Shown piece by piece: positions 11,474 through 22,289 of a stretch of 64,000 bases of DNA. Origin of the DNA: Palaemon carinicauda (Eukaryota; Arthropoda; Malacostraca; Decapoda; Palaemonidae); contig NC_090750.1 in NCBI RefSeq assembly GCF_036898095.1, forward strand, positions 84,153,062 to 84,217,061, given 5' to 3'. Position 1 is the stretch's first letter. Every line of letters starts with the position of its first letter. The notes beneath the pieces were generated by a model. It was not told the DNA's origin. It saw nothing but the letters and a program-made list of their open reading frames with translations, and did no database searches. The position numbers were made by a program, and so were the translations under genes.

Positions 11474-12463
11474 CACAACTATACACTACACCGTTTGTAA
11501 GTCAAACACTACCTTTACTCCCCCAGAAATCGGCCTTCACTTAAAATGATAATTTCAGTAATACTTTTTAACAATAATTTCCCCATTGACGTGGTGAAGT
11601 GAAGTTTTTTTTTTCCAATAAACAGCGAAAAAATAATGACATTCATCTTTTGCTCTAAAATGCGGTAACTGTAAGTAGACCCCAGCACCAATGAATTCTA
11701 ACGAACTTCTTTCACTCCAAACAATCACATAAACATATGTTTCATCACCAATGTACTTTCATCCATAAATTAACTTAGGACAGTTAGCTTTCAAGTTTAT
11801 GAAAGTCTCTTTAAAATTGAACAGTCTTTCCACTTTGTCTACAAAGAAATTAGCACGTGCATCAAACAAATAAATCCTCTACTTGATGTTTGATAAGAGC
11901 CAAACAACACACAGCTCCATCATGATAATAAATAAAGTAGAAAACATTTATCTCAATTGTAAGACTAAGATGTGGGCTTTTGAGTTTTCTTTTCTAAAAT
12001 GAGTAGCTGAAAGTATTGGCGTGTGTGAGAGAAAAAATTGCAAAGTGTATGGGTAGAATTGCAATTACTAATAGGAACACAACTTGACAGTCGCCATCTT
12101 TAATCCATAAAAATGATTCCGTGTAATAATTCTATTGCAGATGTGAACAAACTGAATCCCAACTATTTCTTTTAAGTGTGAACATAACATCTTTGAGTTC
12201 GTGAGCAAACCTATTTCTCTATAATATGAATGTAAGCGTTCAACGGACCAGAGTAATAAAAATAGGTAAACTAAATCATTCTATTTCCCAAAGTGAAAAT
12301 TCATGTTTTGAATAATAAGGTGAACTGAAAAATATCGACAAAAAAATCTATATTGGGTATAGTCTTATAATGAGAATATTGATGTAAATAATGTTGAACT
12401 TAATTTTAAACAACACAAAAAAAAGTAATAAGGGTTTCCACTTATTCTCTGTTCATAAATATC
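11474..12463. other. AT-rich region, nothing seen
   Basis: About 1 kb with short A-runs. No gene, RNA or repeat family recognised on either strand. Confidence 0.45.
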
Positions 12464-12560
12464 TATATTATTATTATTAAATGCTAAGCTACAACCCTAG
12501 TTGGAAGAGCAAGATGCAATAAGCCCAGGGGCCCCTGTACAAAACAACTAAATAGCTTGG
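12464..12560 (-). mobile_element. Retroposon family A tail fragment
   Basis: TTATTATTATTAAATGCTAAG, then CTACAACCCTAGTTGGAAGA and TAAGCCCAGGGGCCCCTGTA. This is the minus-strand family tail, with the body cut off after about 90 bp. Confidence 0.75.
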
Positions 12561-12780
12561 AGCTTTCCTAAGGAGAAAAACTCACAAATGCAATCCTTGG
12601 TTTATCTTTTTATGCAATAACAAACTTTATCTGATCACCGCAGGAAAAAAGTTAACGTAAAGGAGGATGGATAGTGAATGTATTTTAAACATTTAAATAC
12701 AGTATATAAATTTCAGATTCTTAAAAGTCTACGCTGCTATTGTCTAACGAATAACTGCTTACTTAAAAACTTTTCATTAC

Positions 12781-12792
12781 ACACACACACAT

Positions 12793-12824
<32 letters not shown>

Positions 12825-12958
12825 TATATACTGAACACACACGCACGTCATACTGTATATACATATACATATTGTACATTATATATATACACATACATGT
12901 GTATATATACTGTACAGTATGTATATGTACATACAGAATGACGTGCGTGTGTGTGTGT

Positions 12959-13007
<49 letters not shown>

Positions 13008-13025
13008 CACACATTATATATACAA
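12781..13025. repeat. CA/TA/TG low-complexity block with a long palindrome
   Basis: Alternating purine-pyrimidine DNA. Its core, 12834-12955, is an imperfect inverted repeat: 12843-12878 and 12911-12946 are 36-base arms that pair at 33 positions, around a centre near 12897 (ACATACATGTGTA). Reading frames through it are YIYIYI artefacts. Confidence 0.9.
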
Positions 13026-13252
13026 TTGCCTAAAAATCGAGAAAAAAAGCCCAGCGGGGGCTATAGGTGGAATCCAATATCAACAGCGTCTATTACAAGT
13101 TTACGCGTGACGTTAAGTGACGGCCAAAGTACCGTAACGCCCCGGTGTGGGTGTCGGGTTTCGTATCTGGGGTTTGTCTTTGGGAGGGGCAGAGGGGAAG
13201 AAGGGGGGGAGGGTGGGGCCACCAGAGAAAAGGACAAGGGGAGTGGAGGCTC

Positions 13253-13257
<5 letters not shown>
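13026..13257. other. GC-richer stretch with G-runs
   Basis: Unlike its AT-rich surroundings. 13192-13220 is rich in runs of three or more G (GGGAGGGGCAGAGGGG, GGGGGGGAGGGTGGGG) and could form a G-quadruplex. No gene supported. Confidence 0.45.
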
Positions 13258-13310
<53 letters not shown>

Positions 13311-13352
13311 GAGTAGATTCAAAATGAGAGAAAAGGACAAGAGAAGATGCCC

Positions 13353-13394
<42 letters not shown>

Positions 13395-13436
13395 GAGTAG
13401 ATTCAAAATGAGAGAAAATGACAAGAGAAGATGCCC

Positions 13437-13473
<37 letters not shown>

Positions 13474-13520
13474 CGAAGGGAGTGGATTCAAAATGAGAGA
13501 GAAAAGGACAAGAGATGTTC

Positions 13521-13555
<35 letters not shown>
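13258..13555. repeat. GA-spaced compound array, four units
   Basis: Repeating unit: a (GA)n tract, then a spacer of the AAGGGAGTAGATTCAAAATG / AGAGAAAAGGACAAGAGAAG / ATGCCCAATG type, then the next (GA)n. Four tracts and three spacers, with the third spacer slightly altered (GTGGATTC, GATGTTCAATG). The long frames on both strands (up to 139 codons) come from the array and are not genes. Confidence 0.92.
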
Positions 13556-13558
<3 letters not shown>

Positions 13559-13920
13559 AGAACTAAACTGGAAGAGGGGATGAGGGGGAAACAGGAGAGT
13601 TGAAGAGACAAAGCCAATGATTTAGCTGTGTGGGTGTTAGGTGGAAAAGAGCGCGGGGAGGGGGGGGGGGGAGAGTAGGTTGGGGGAGGGCCACAAGAAA
13701 AGAAGGGGATAGGGGAGGAGAAGACTGAAATAGGGAAATGAAAACAGAGATCGCCGAGGGAAACATTAAACGAGGGGGAATGGTTACAGAAACCACGGGG
13801 ATACGAATATAGGAACTCAACACTAGGATTGAGAAAAAAAAAAAAGCAGTCTAACTGATCTTTATGCTGACTATCATAATAAAAGTAACTAGTTCAGAAA
13901 ATAGATAAAAAAATTAATCC
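13556..13920. other. Purine-rich non-coding stretch
   Basis: G/A-rich with a run of ten G at 13661-13670. An 86-residue minus frame is Pro/Ser-rich low complexity. No gene supported. Confidence 0.45.
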
Positions 13921-13950
13921 ATATATATATATATACATTTATATATATAC

Positions 13951-13997
<47 letters not shown>

Positions 13998-14019
13998 GTG
14001 TGTATATATATGTATGTAT

Positions 14020-14052
<33 letters not shown>

Positions 14053-14060
14053 GTATTTTA
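13921..14060. repeat. (TA)n with TG/CA interruptions
   Basis: Long TA-dominated stretch with TATACATATATA motifs. Confidence 0.93.
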
Positions 14061-14283
14061 TATATATAATATACTTCTTATGTTGCCATATAATACTTTC
14101 CAAAGTGATAAAAATTTAAAGGTCATTGTGGAATGGCGCACAAATATTTCTGTATCTTTTTTTTTCATCTTTTTATCTGTACGTGAATGTATAAATGTAT
14201 GTAGAGGATCACCTATTTTAAGCACTTACACTTTTCCATGAAGAGTGCATATGAGTGAGCGTGTTAAAATATGTATTAAAAAA

Positions 14284-14284
<1 letters not shown>

Positions 14285-14332
<48 letters not shown>

Positions 14333-15586
14333 AGCAGATCCATTGACACTGCAGGTCAGAGACGAGGGTGTGAAATATCACTATAGCTATTCAATATCAT
14401 CAAGGGATCGAGTGTTGCAAGAAATCAGCGGAGAAAAAAAAAAAAACAAGGGATACAGGGATAAACTTTTTGGGATAAGAAAAGAATAAGGAATGGAGAG
14501 TAAGGTGGCAGAACACGAATGAAGACACATTTTGACTATCCTTAATACTAGCCACGCTACAACCCTAAAAGGAAAAGCAAAATGCCACAAGCCTAAAGGC
14601 ACCAATGGGGAAAGCAACCCAGTGAGGAAGTATAGAACTAACATCTAGATTATAAATGAGAATTTTAAAAATAAAAGACCAATACAAATTTTCTACAAGT
14701 CATATAATTATAAACTATGAAATGAGACTTATGTCAACATGTTCAACAGAAAAGCATTTGCAACAAGTTTGAACTTCTGAAGTGTCATCAATTACAGTAA
14801 GTACCAAATTAAGAAGACCATTCCACAATCTGGCCACAGCTGAAATAAATCTTCTAGAATACTGTGTGGTATTGAGCCTTATGATGAGAGAGGCAAGACT
14901 GTTAGAATAAACTGCATGATTAATACTACGTACTATATTGCATAGTCTGGAAGATCTGAATGCAAAGGATAGTCAGAATAATGAAACATCTTATGCAACA
15001 TATGCAAGAAAAATTAACAGCCACGCTGCAGGAAGTTAATATTCAGATTAGGATCTTGAGGTGAAATTTGGAAATTAAATGCGGACAAAAAAAGTAATAT
15101 TCAGGAAGAATATAAAATGTACCGATGCATTGGAAATGTCAAGAAATTTGAAGATACGAGGAAGTGATTGAAAATCAGCCTGGTGAAAGGAAGGATAAAT
15201 GTTTTGAGAAAGTTTGTTGAGAGCGCGAAGGTGGTTAGGTTAGTGAAAAGGGTCATATAATAATGGAAGTGTTGGGGGAAATAAGGAGAGGAGGTCTCGA
15301 TAGCCCGGACGCGGACAAATTAAGGGTAAATGGCAAAGGTTGTACCAAGAAACAAATAAGACTAATAAGGGGCTATTATTGAGGAAGGTTTCATGAGATT
15401 CAACATATAAAATATGAATTGGGCAGTGCCTGCTGCCTTCGTGTAGTAAGCCACCTTAACTAGGACAAAAACGACTTATAAATGCAAGAGTATTGTCAAG
15501 GTTGTTACATTAATAGAGTTTAAATGAAAATTTCAATGCACTTATAACGTCATAGAAACTACAATTTGTATCTATAAAACATTATA

Positions 15587-15590
<4 letters not shown>
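14285..15590. repeat. Tandem duplication, unit 1 (GA tract plus 1.26-kb body)
   Basis: A GA tract (14285-14332) and then a body beginning CAGATCCATTGACACTGCAG and ending ATAAAACATTATATTAA. The whole is repeated in unit 2. The body contains a family A-like tail on the minus strand (CTACAACCCTAAAAGGAAAA, 14563-14620) joined to a different body, described separately. Confidence 0.92.
14540..15075 (-). mobile_element. Retroelement-like body with family A tail (unit 1)
   Basis: Read on the minus strand, a body containing CAGTCTTGCCTCTCTCATCA and CTATGCAATATAGTACGTAG ends in the shared tail (GCCTTTAGGCTTGTGGCATT, then GGGTTGTAGCGTGGC). The body differs from that at 2810-3417 although the tail is the same. 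It resembles 3' portions of decapod non-LTR elements that I recall, but no RT motif survives here. Confidence 0.45.
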
Positions 15591-15670
<80 letters not shown>

Positions 15671-16919
15671 CAGATCCATTGACACTGCAGGTCTGAGACG
15701 AGGGTGTGAAATATCACTATAGCTATTCAATATCATCAAGGGATCGAGTGTTGCAAGAAATCAGCGGAAAAAAAACCAAGGGGTACAGGGAGAAACTTTT
15801 GGGATAAGAAAAGAATACGGAATGGAGAGTAGGGTGGCAGAACACGATTGAAGACACATTTGACTATCCTTAATACTAGCCACGCTACAATCCTAAAAGG
15901 AAAGCAAAATGCCACAAGCCTAAAGGCACCAATGGGAAAAGCAACCCAGTGAGGAAAGGAAATATAGAACTAACAAATAGATTATAAATGAGAATTTTAA
16001 AAATAAAAGACCAATAAAAAATTTCTACAAGTCATATAATTATAAACTATGAAATGAGACTTATGTCATCATGTTCAACAGAAAACCATTTGCAACAAGT
16101 TTGAACTTCTGAAGTGTCATCAATTACAGTAAGTACCAAATTAAGAAGACCATTCCGAAATCTGGCCACAGCTGAAATAAATCTTCTAGAATACTGTGTG
16201 GTATTGGGCCTTATGACGAGAGAGGCAAGACTGTTAGAATAAACTGCATGATTAATACTACGTACTATATTGCATAGTCTGGAAGATCTGAATGCAAAGG
16301 ATAGTCAGAATAATGAAACATCTTATGCAACATATGCAAGAAAAATTAACAGCCACGCTGCAGGAAGTTAATATTCAGATTAGGATCTTGAGGTGAAATT
16401 TGGAAATTAAATGCGGACAAAAAAAGTAATATTCAGGACGAATATAAAATGTACCGATGTATTGAAAATGTCAAGAAATTTGAATATACGAGGAAGTGAT
16501 TGAAAATTAGCCCGGGTGGAAGGAAGGATCAATGTTTTAAGAAAGTTTGATGAGAGAGCGAAGGTGGTTAGGTTAGTGAAAAGGGTCATATAATAATGGA
16601 AGTGTTGGGGAAATAAGGAGAGGAAGGTTTCAATAGCCAGGATGCGGACAAAGTCCGGGTAAATGGCAAAGATTGTAACAAGAAACAAATAAGACTGATA
16701 AGTGGCTATTATTGAGGAAGGTTTCAGAGATTCAACATATAAAGAATGAATTGGGCAGCGCCTGCTGCTTTTATGTCTTAAGCCAACCTTAACTAGGACA
16801 AAAACGACCTATAAATGCAAGAGTATTGTCAAGGTTGTTAAACTAATGGAGTTTAAATGAAAATTTCAATGCACTTATAACGTCATAGAAACTATAATTT
16901 GTATCTATAAAACATTACA

Positions 16920-16923
<4 letters not shown>
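15591..16923. repeat. Tandem duplication, unit 2
   Basis: GA tract 15591-15670 and then the same body at 15671-16923, ending ATAAAACATTACATTAA. It differs from unit 1 by scattered substitutions (for example AGACGAGG kept but GGGATACAGG changed to GGGGTACAGG) and small indels, so it is older than the 21-kb-spaced duplication. The family A-like tail recurs at 15890-15960. Confidence 0.92.

Positions 16924-17003
<80 letters not shown>
16924..17003. repeat. (GA)n closing the tandem duplication
   Basis: Third GA tract of the series, interrupted once by GGAG. A 158-codon minus frame (16915-17391) begins in the next unique stretch and ends in this tract. It is not supported as a gene. Confidence 0.95.
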
Positions 17004-17005
<2 letters not shown>

Positions 17006-17599
17006 GACCGGTAGCTAATACATAACAGAAAACCAAAATCAACGAACATCTTCAAATCTAAATGAAGGAAAAACATTACAGAAACCTCAAAATTCTTTGA
17101 GTTCTCCAAAATAAAAACTACCCCCAAAATACTGTCAAAGAGGCACCATATGGGACAGCATTCTGAGAGAAACCAGAGGCAGCCTGGAGTCAGAATTGAG
17201 GAGGATGTGGCTACAAGGAGGGGTATGGTAAGGTCGAAGCACTTGTATGGGGGGGAGGGAGAGGGGAAGAAGAAGCCAATGATGGATGGGGTGAATGCAT
17301 CCTTGACGGCCAGTTTGGAGAAGGAGAGGCGTCGTGGAAGTTGAAGGATGGCCGTAGGATTCTGCAGGAAAAAGGAGAAGTAGGGAGACAAATTCTAGCA
17401 GACGTCCAGGCGTTTAGGGGGATTGAAGAATATTTCACAAGCGTTGGAATGCTAACTTGAGGTTGTGGTGTTTTGAAAGGGTAACTGTAAAAATAATAAT
17501 AAGGAAACTAATGGGAAGATAAACGATATCGTTTTGAACTGGAAAAATAATAATAAGGAAACTCGTGGGAAGATAAACCCTATCGTTTGAACATTTATG
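17004..17599. other. Stretch with overlapping open frames, no gene recognised
   Basis: Both strands stay open for 60-120 codons at 17040-17440 in a GC-richer patch. No domain, start context or splice evidence. It may be an unclassified repeat. Confidence 0.35.
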
Positions 17600-18030
17600 G
17601 AATAAAAATAATGAAATTTTCCAAATCTACTTTTATGAAGTAAAATTATATGTTTTCCAAATCTCCTCTTATGAAGTAGAAATAGTTTTCCAAATCTTCT
17701 TTTATGAAGTAAAATAAAAAGTTTTCCAAATCTTCTCTTAGAGAATAAAAATAGTTTCCCAAATCTTCTTTTATGACGTGAAATAAAAATAAAAAGTTTT
17801 CCAAATCTAATTTCATAAAGTAAAAATAGTTTCCCAAATCTTCTTTTATGACGTAAAAATAAAAAAAAGTTATCCAAATCTAATTTTATAAAGTAAAAAG
17901 TTTCCCAAATTTTCTTTTATGAAGTAAAAATAAAAAAATTATCCAATTTTTTTCTTATGGAGTAAAAATTGTTTCCCAAATCTTCTTTTATGCAAAAACA
18001 AATAAATAAAGTTTTCCCAATCTTTGTTAA
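17600..18030. repeat. Minisatellite, unit about 33-42 bp
   Basis: About eleven degenerate copies of a unit built on TTTTCCAAATCTTCTTTTAT plus GAAGTAAAAATA. Unit length varies through A-runs. The minus frame it creates repeats KRRFGKLF and is a by-product. Confidence 0.9.
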
Positions 18031-18278
18031 ACCGTAGTAATTATCAACATTCAACCAAATTTTATAAATACGTTCATATTTGCTTCATGGAGTATTAACT
18101 TCTCACTCTCTTGTCACTTTGAAGTAAATAGAAATTAAATAGAAATGGAAAGAATAAATATTCGCAAAATAATAAAACAACCGAGGAACAGAACATAAAG
18201 CTGAGAAAAAAAAGGTATTTTATATAACTAATTTCCAGCTTTGGTTATCATCAAACTTGTCTATGAAAGAATATATTT

Positions 18279-18560
18279 ACTTCAGCCAACGAAGTTGGAA
18301 AGGAGGTTATGATTTCGCCAGATGTTTGTCCGTTTGTTGTTTGTGAACAACTTCCTGATCACAATTTTACCCAGAGTAATGAAACTTTCAGAGATTAGGC
18401 TAATTGTTATTTTGAGACGTGGAAGTGATTAAATTTTGATGTCCTAAGTCAACCAACTTTGAAAGTTCTAGGTCAAAGGTCAAGGTTAAGGTCGAGCAAA
18501 AGGTCAACCAAATTATGCCTAACCTCGAGAAATAAGCTGCAGTGGTGAAGGTATGCTCTC
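18279..18560 (-). mobile_element. TIR element family D (inverted copy)
   Basis: Reverse-orientation relative of 6107-6420. It begins ACTTCAGCCAACGAAGTTGG and ends AATAAGCTGCAGTGGTGAAG plus GTATGCTCTC. At 18470-18482 it has AGGTCAAAGGTCA, a perfect direct repeat of AGGTCA with one-base spacing, followed by AGGTTAAGGTC. Confidence 0.72.
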
Positions 18561-18758
18561 TACCGAATGAAATTTTAACTTCCTAATTGGTAAGAGACAA
18601 TGACCAGACATCCTACACATCCTTTGGCGTGAAATTAGTTAAAAAAAATGAAAAACATTACTATTGTTTGTAACAAAAATATGTTTAATATTAAAAGAAT
18701 ATTCTAGGCTTACTAATCTCTAAATTACCTTCACTTTTTTCTTTTGGCAAATGTCTAT

Positions 18759-18763
<5 letters not shown>
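18561..18763. other. Short AT-rich spacer
   Basis: Nothing recognised between the TIR element and the TA tract. Confidence 0.4.
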
Positions 18764-18839
<76 letters not shown>

Positions 18840-18844
18840 ATATA

Positions 18845-18929
<85 letters not shown>

Positions 18930-18946
18930 GTGTGTGTACATGTAGT
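18764..18946. repeat. (TA)n/(TG)n microsatellite abutting the Gypsy element
   Basis: Roughly 180 bp of TA with TG islands. It ends TGTAGT immediately before the 5' LTR. The LTR element may have inserted in or beside this tract. Confidence 0.95.
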
Positions 18947-19293
18947 TGTTGTGTATTGTAAAATAATCTTCAATTATCAATTATATGAATTAATTTACAT
19001 TCTTATATGGCCTATTTGGAAACTGTGTACACCTACATTAAATGCCATCTAGGTTTTCAAGAATAACTTGACAGTTTATTTCCTTATCTTGATAGTCCTT
19101 GGCTCTGAAGGGAGAGTATATTCACTATGAAATTTTCACCTTACGTTTAGTGTAGTAAAACTTCATTAGCATTTATTATAGTTACATTCGGGAACCCTAT
19201 TTGTATTAACTATATATACTGTTATATATATAAAAGTTTCTGGCCTCTGTGAATAAACTATCCAAAATATCCTTTGTTATTAAAAACACTACA
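18947..19293 (+). repeat. Gypsy 5' LTR
   Basis: Starts TGTTGTGTATTGTAAAATAA and ends AACACTACA. It contains GAATAAACTATCC (polyadenylation-like) near the 3' end. It aligns along its whole length with 23562-23891 but with many substitutions and small indels, so the pair is clearly diverged. Confidence 0.85.
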
Positions 19294-19301
19294 GGATAAA
19301 G

Positions 19302-19319
19302 TGGCACAGCGAGTTTTGC
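19302..19319 (+). other. Candidate primer-binding site
   Basis: TGGCACAGCGAGTTTTGC starts eight bases after the 5' LTR. TGG is the expected complement of a tRNA CCA end. I cannot name the tRNA, and the offset from the LTR is larger than usual. Confidence 0.4.
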
Positions 19320-19336
19320 ACTAGTGATTATTGACA

Positions 19337-20160
19337 ATGTCGGAAATCGTTCAGCTTATTTGCTCCAACAACAATTGGAATCGCAAAGTGGACGCTCACA
19401 AATTACAGTTGAAACTTTGTGAGAACCAGAGGAAACAGATCGGCATTTTAGCTGCTCATTTAACTTCACTCCGTTACCGAGTGTATCTACGAGTATTCTA
19501 AACTTTTCATCATTTGATTCTACATCGGAATAATGGAAATATCGTGCAAAATTAACTTCTGTTAGTGCAAATTCTATACCGAAGGAGAAGCAAGTAATGG
19601 TGGTTTTTAACCAACCAGTAAACAATCAATTGCAAGTTACTAGATACTTTGGCAGCGCAGGAAACAAAACCAATTGAGGTTAATGATCTCACTTTAGACC
19701 AAATTGGTAAATTCATGGAAGAGCTTTTTGACCCATGTCGTTTCATTGTGAGAGAAAGGTTCAAGTTTGATCTGATATGAAAAGAAAACGGAGAAACTAC
19801 AATGACTTGCAGCAAGAATACGTCATGATTCATCAACTAGTGATTTTTCTTCTTCAGAAACCTCGAGTCGAAGCCATGCGGACCAAGTAAGTGATCTATA
19901 AATAATTTACCTGTCTTGAAAGCACTTTTCAAAATTCCTGACGATGAATTAACTTTCAGTAAGGCCATTCAAATTGCACTAGAAACAGAAGGTGCCGCAA
20001 TAGTAGCTAAGGAAACCATTCATGGTAGCAAATCTACTTGGGAAATGAAATTTAATCAAAGAAAAAGTGGCAGAGACAAATGGTTCAGCGTCAAAGCCAC
20101 TTAAGGAAATTTGACGGTAGATACATATGTTGAAAATCTGGTCACCGACCTAAAGATTGT
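19337..20160 (+). pseudogene. Gypsy gag remnant
   Basis: An ATG at 19337 opens MSEIVQLICSNNNW, which ends at a stop at about 19500. Further open pieces follow (for example 19916-20103, with LKALFKIPDDELTFSKAIQI-type sequence). At 20128-20160 one frame reads Cys-stop-Lys-Ser-Gly-His-Arg-Pro-Lys-Asp-Cys, which keeps the C-x4-H-x4-C spacing of a CCHC zinc knuckle but has lost the first Cys and gained a stop. The knuckle trace and its place before protease support gag. Non-functional. Confidence 0.7.
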
Positions 20161-20359
20161 TACTTCAAGAATTCTGAGTATCATTTTTTTGCCAGAAGAC
20201 GGGTCATATTGAAGCGTCCTGCTTGGTGAACAAGGAAAAAAGGATAAGTGGTGCCAAGACAGAATGTGTCCCATATAATGGAAAAGTTGCATAGCTCGGT
20301 GAAAAACAAACCACGATGATGCTTTGAACATAACTCTTATCATTAAATGAAGACATTCA

Positions 20360-20660
20360 AATTTGAGGTGGACACTGTTCAAAAGATAGTTTTTGTTCAG
20401 TAGCTAATTTGGAACGTTTAGGGTAACCTAGATTGAAATCAACCTATCGTTGCTATTATTCAACCAGTAAAGATAGTTTGCCTATAAATTTCTAGGTATA
20501 AATGGAAAATGTAACTGAAGCAACAGTGATATATTTGAATGTAATCGAAAACGAAAATTTTAATGTACTTGGTCATAATAGTATAAAACGACTAAACATT
20601 GATGTGAATACCCTATTAAAGGACTGTGATGAAAGGGAAATGGATAAATTAAAGACTGAA
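20360..20660 (+). pseudogene. Gypsy aspartic protease remnant
   Basis: VDT at 20368-20376 marks the start of the retropepsin active-site loop. One base is missing in the next codon, and the reading then continues in another frame as SKDSFCSVANLERLG (20379-20423) before a stop. A later segment with NVLGHNSIKRLNIDV (about 20556-20600) fits the end of the protease domain. The DTG triad is therefore broken in this copy. Confidence 0.6.
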
Positions 20661-20944
20661 GTAGGACTGTAAGTGCTCGAACTGCAAACAGTGCAAGGGC
20701 CTATGCAACGAATTTACTGAACTTTTTAGGCTTTAATTGGGTTGTCTAAGGGATTTTGAGTTGGAAATTGCTTTTAAAAGTGATGCAAAAACCAATATTT
20801 TGTAAGCCACGAACTGTGCCATTTGATATTGATGTAAATCAAGCTTATGAAGTGGAAATTAAACTTGGTATTTGGGAATATATTGTCTTGTGAATATGGA
20901 ACTCTGGTAGTAAGGTATCCTCACCGGACAAAAACCCAAGTTAT

Positions 20945-21412
20945 GTGTTAGTGATGATTATTCAGTCACAGTTAATCACCAACTTGAGATTCAGATATCC
21001 CATGCCAGATCCCGAAAATCTAATGCCGAAGCTAAGTGGAGGGTTGTGTTGCACCAAAATTGATCTGGCAGATGAATATAACCAGATTAAATTGGGACCA
21101 GAGTCAAAGAAAATCGTGGTTGTTACTTCAAAAACACCTTCCTTTTGGAATCGCATCAGTAACTGCATATTTTCAAGAAATAATGGAACAATTAACCTAC
21201 GATTTGGAAGGAGTGGCTGTTTTTCTATATATTTTGTGGTCAGTGGATCAAATGCAAAGGAGCACGAGAATAATTTAAGAGCACTCTTAAAAAGACTTCA
21301 AGAAAAAGGATTGAGATGGAAACTTGGAAAGTGTTCATCTGGTCGACCCTCAGTGGACCACCTGGGGCATACTTTGTCTTCTCAAGGTATTGGTAAAGGA
21401 CAAAGTAGAGGT
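20945..21412 (+). pseudogene. Gypsy reverse transcriptase remnant
   Basis: The 156-codon open frame has recognisable RT blocks: RYPMPDPENLMPKLSGG, then KIDLADEYNQIKLG, which is motif A with its catalytic Asp. The middle block LPFGIASVTAYFQEIMEQL is in a different frame (21036-21278). Downstream, SGSNAKEHENNLRALLKR and VDHLGHTLSSQGI are back in the first frame. Where motif C should supply YxDD, the two frames read FSIY and FLYI, so the Asp pair is absent in any frame. Dead RT. The duplicate of its end is at 1-268. Confidence 0.88.
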
Positions 21413-21860
21413 TAATCTTGAAAATAGCTCCCCCCCCACCAATGTATCTGAAATCTATTCTTTCTTGGTCTGTTCAGTTTTACGGCAAATGGATCCCTAA
21501 TTTGTCAACTCTATCAGCCCCACTAAATCTTCTACTCAGGGATAACTACTGGAAGTGGGTACTGAGCAACAAGGGGCGTTTCAGAACTTAAGGGAATGCT
21601 TAGCAGTGATTTAGTGTTAGCACATTTTGATCCCTTTGTGCCTATTGGAATATCTTGTGATGCATCTGAAGTGGGTATTGGAGCAGTGCTTTTTCATCGC
21701 TATCCTGATGGTACAGAACGTTCAATTTCTCATGCATCGAAAACTCTCACGGTAACACAAAAACGGTAAAGCCAGATTCAGTGTGAAGCTCTTGCTATTA
21801 TTTTGGACTAGAAGTAGTTTCCCCACTTTTTATAAGAACGAGTTTGTTGTAATCACGGAT
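21413..21860 (+). pseudogene. Gypsy RNase H remnant
   Basis: After a proline-rich spacer and the connection segment (FYGKWIPNLSTLSAPLNLLL type), the RNase H block shows HFDPFVPIGISCDASEVGIG and SISHASKTLTVTQKR. An in-frame stop follows, then QCEALAII. Frameshifts lie at the G-run near 21557 and the T-run near 21802. Both runs differ in length in the duplicate (1-based 418 and 660), so their true length is uncertain. Confidence 0.82.
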
Positions 21861-22289
21861 CATAACCTTTGAGCGTGGGTAGCCCTACTAAAGGAACCTC
21901 TACTTTGGCAGCAAATAGGTTAGCTTGAGGGGTCCTTACATTAAGTCAATATGACTATTGCATTGAATATAAGACAGCTGACCACGGTAATGCAGATGTT
22001 ATCAGCTGCCTTCCACTCGAAGACAAACATTTTGACAGGGAGGAGGATTACAAATATTCTAATAGGGTCTGTATGGTAAACTTAGTAAGCAGACAATTGA
22101 ACCCAAATGATCCAGGATTAATGGCAAGGAATCTAGCAAAGATCCAGTCATCTCTGCTGTGATGTGATATACTAAAGATGGATGGCCAAAGCATTCAAGT
22201 GAGGAAGCAAAGCACTACAAGAAAAATGGAGGTTCATTCTCTTGACAATGGTCGTCTGTTTCTTGTTCAAGAATAATAATAACAGACAG

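Noticed and set aside
17452..17877. KRRFGKLF-repeat protein (antimicrobial-peptide-like)
   Set aside because: It follows a degenerate non-coding minisatellite whose unit length varies by non-triplet amounts.
18720..19052. Tyr/Ile-rich proteins
   Set aside because: Translations of (TA)n tracts. Also at 12678-13259, 29291-29566, 31376-31621, 40266-40565, 49683-49895, 61787-62017 and 62666-63010.
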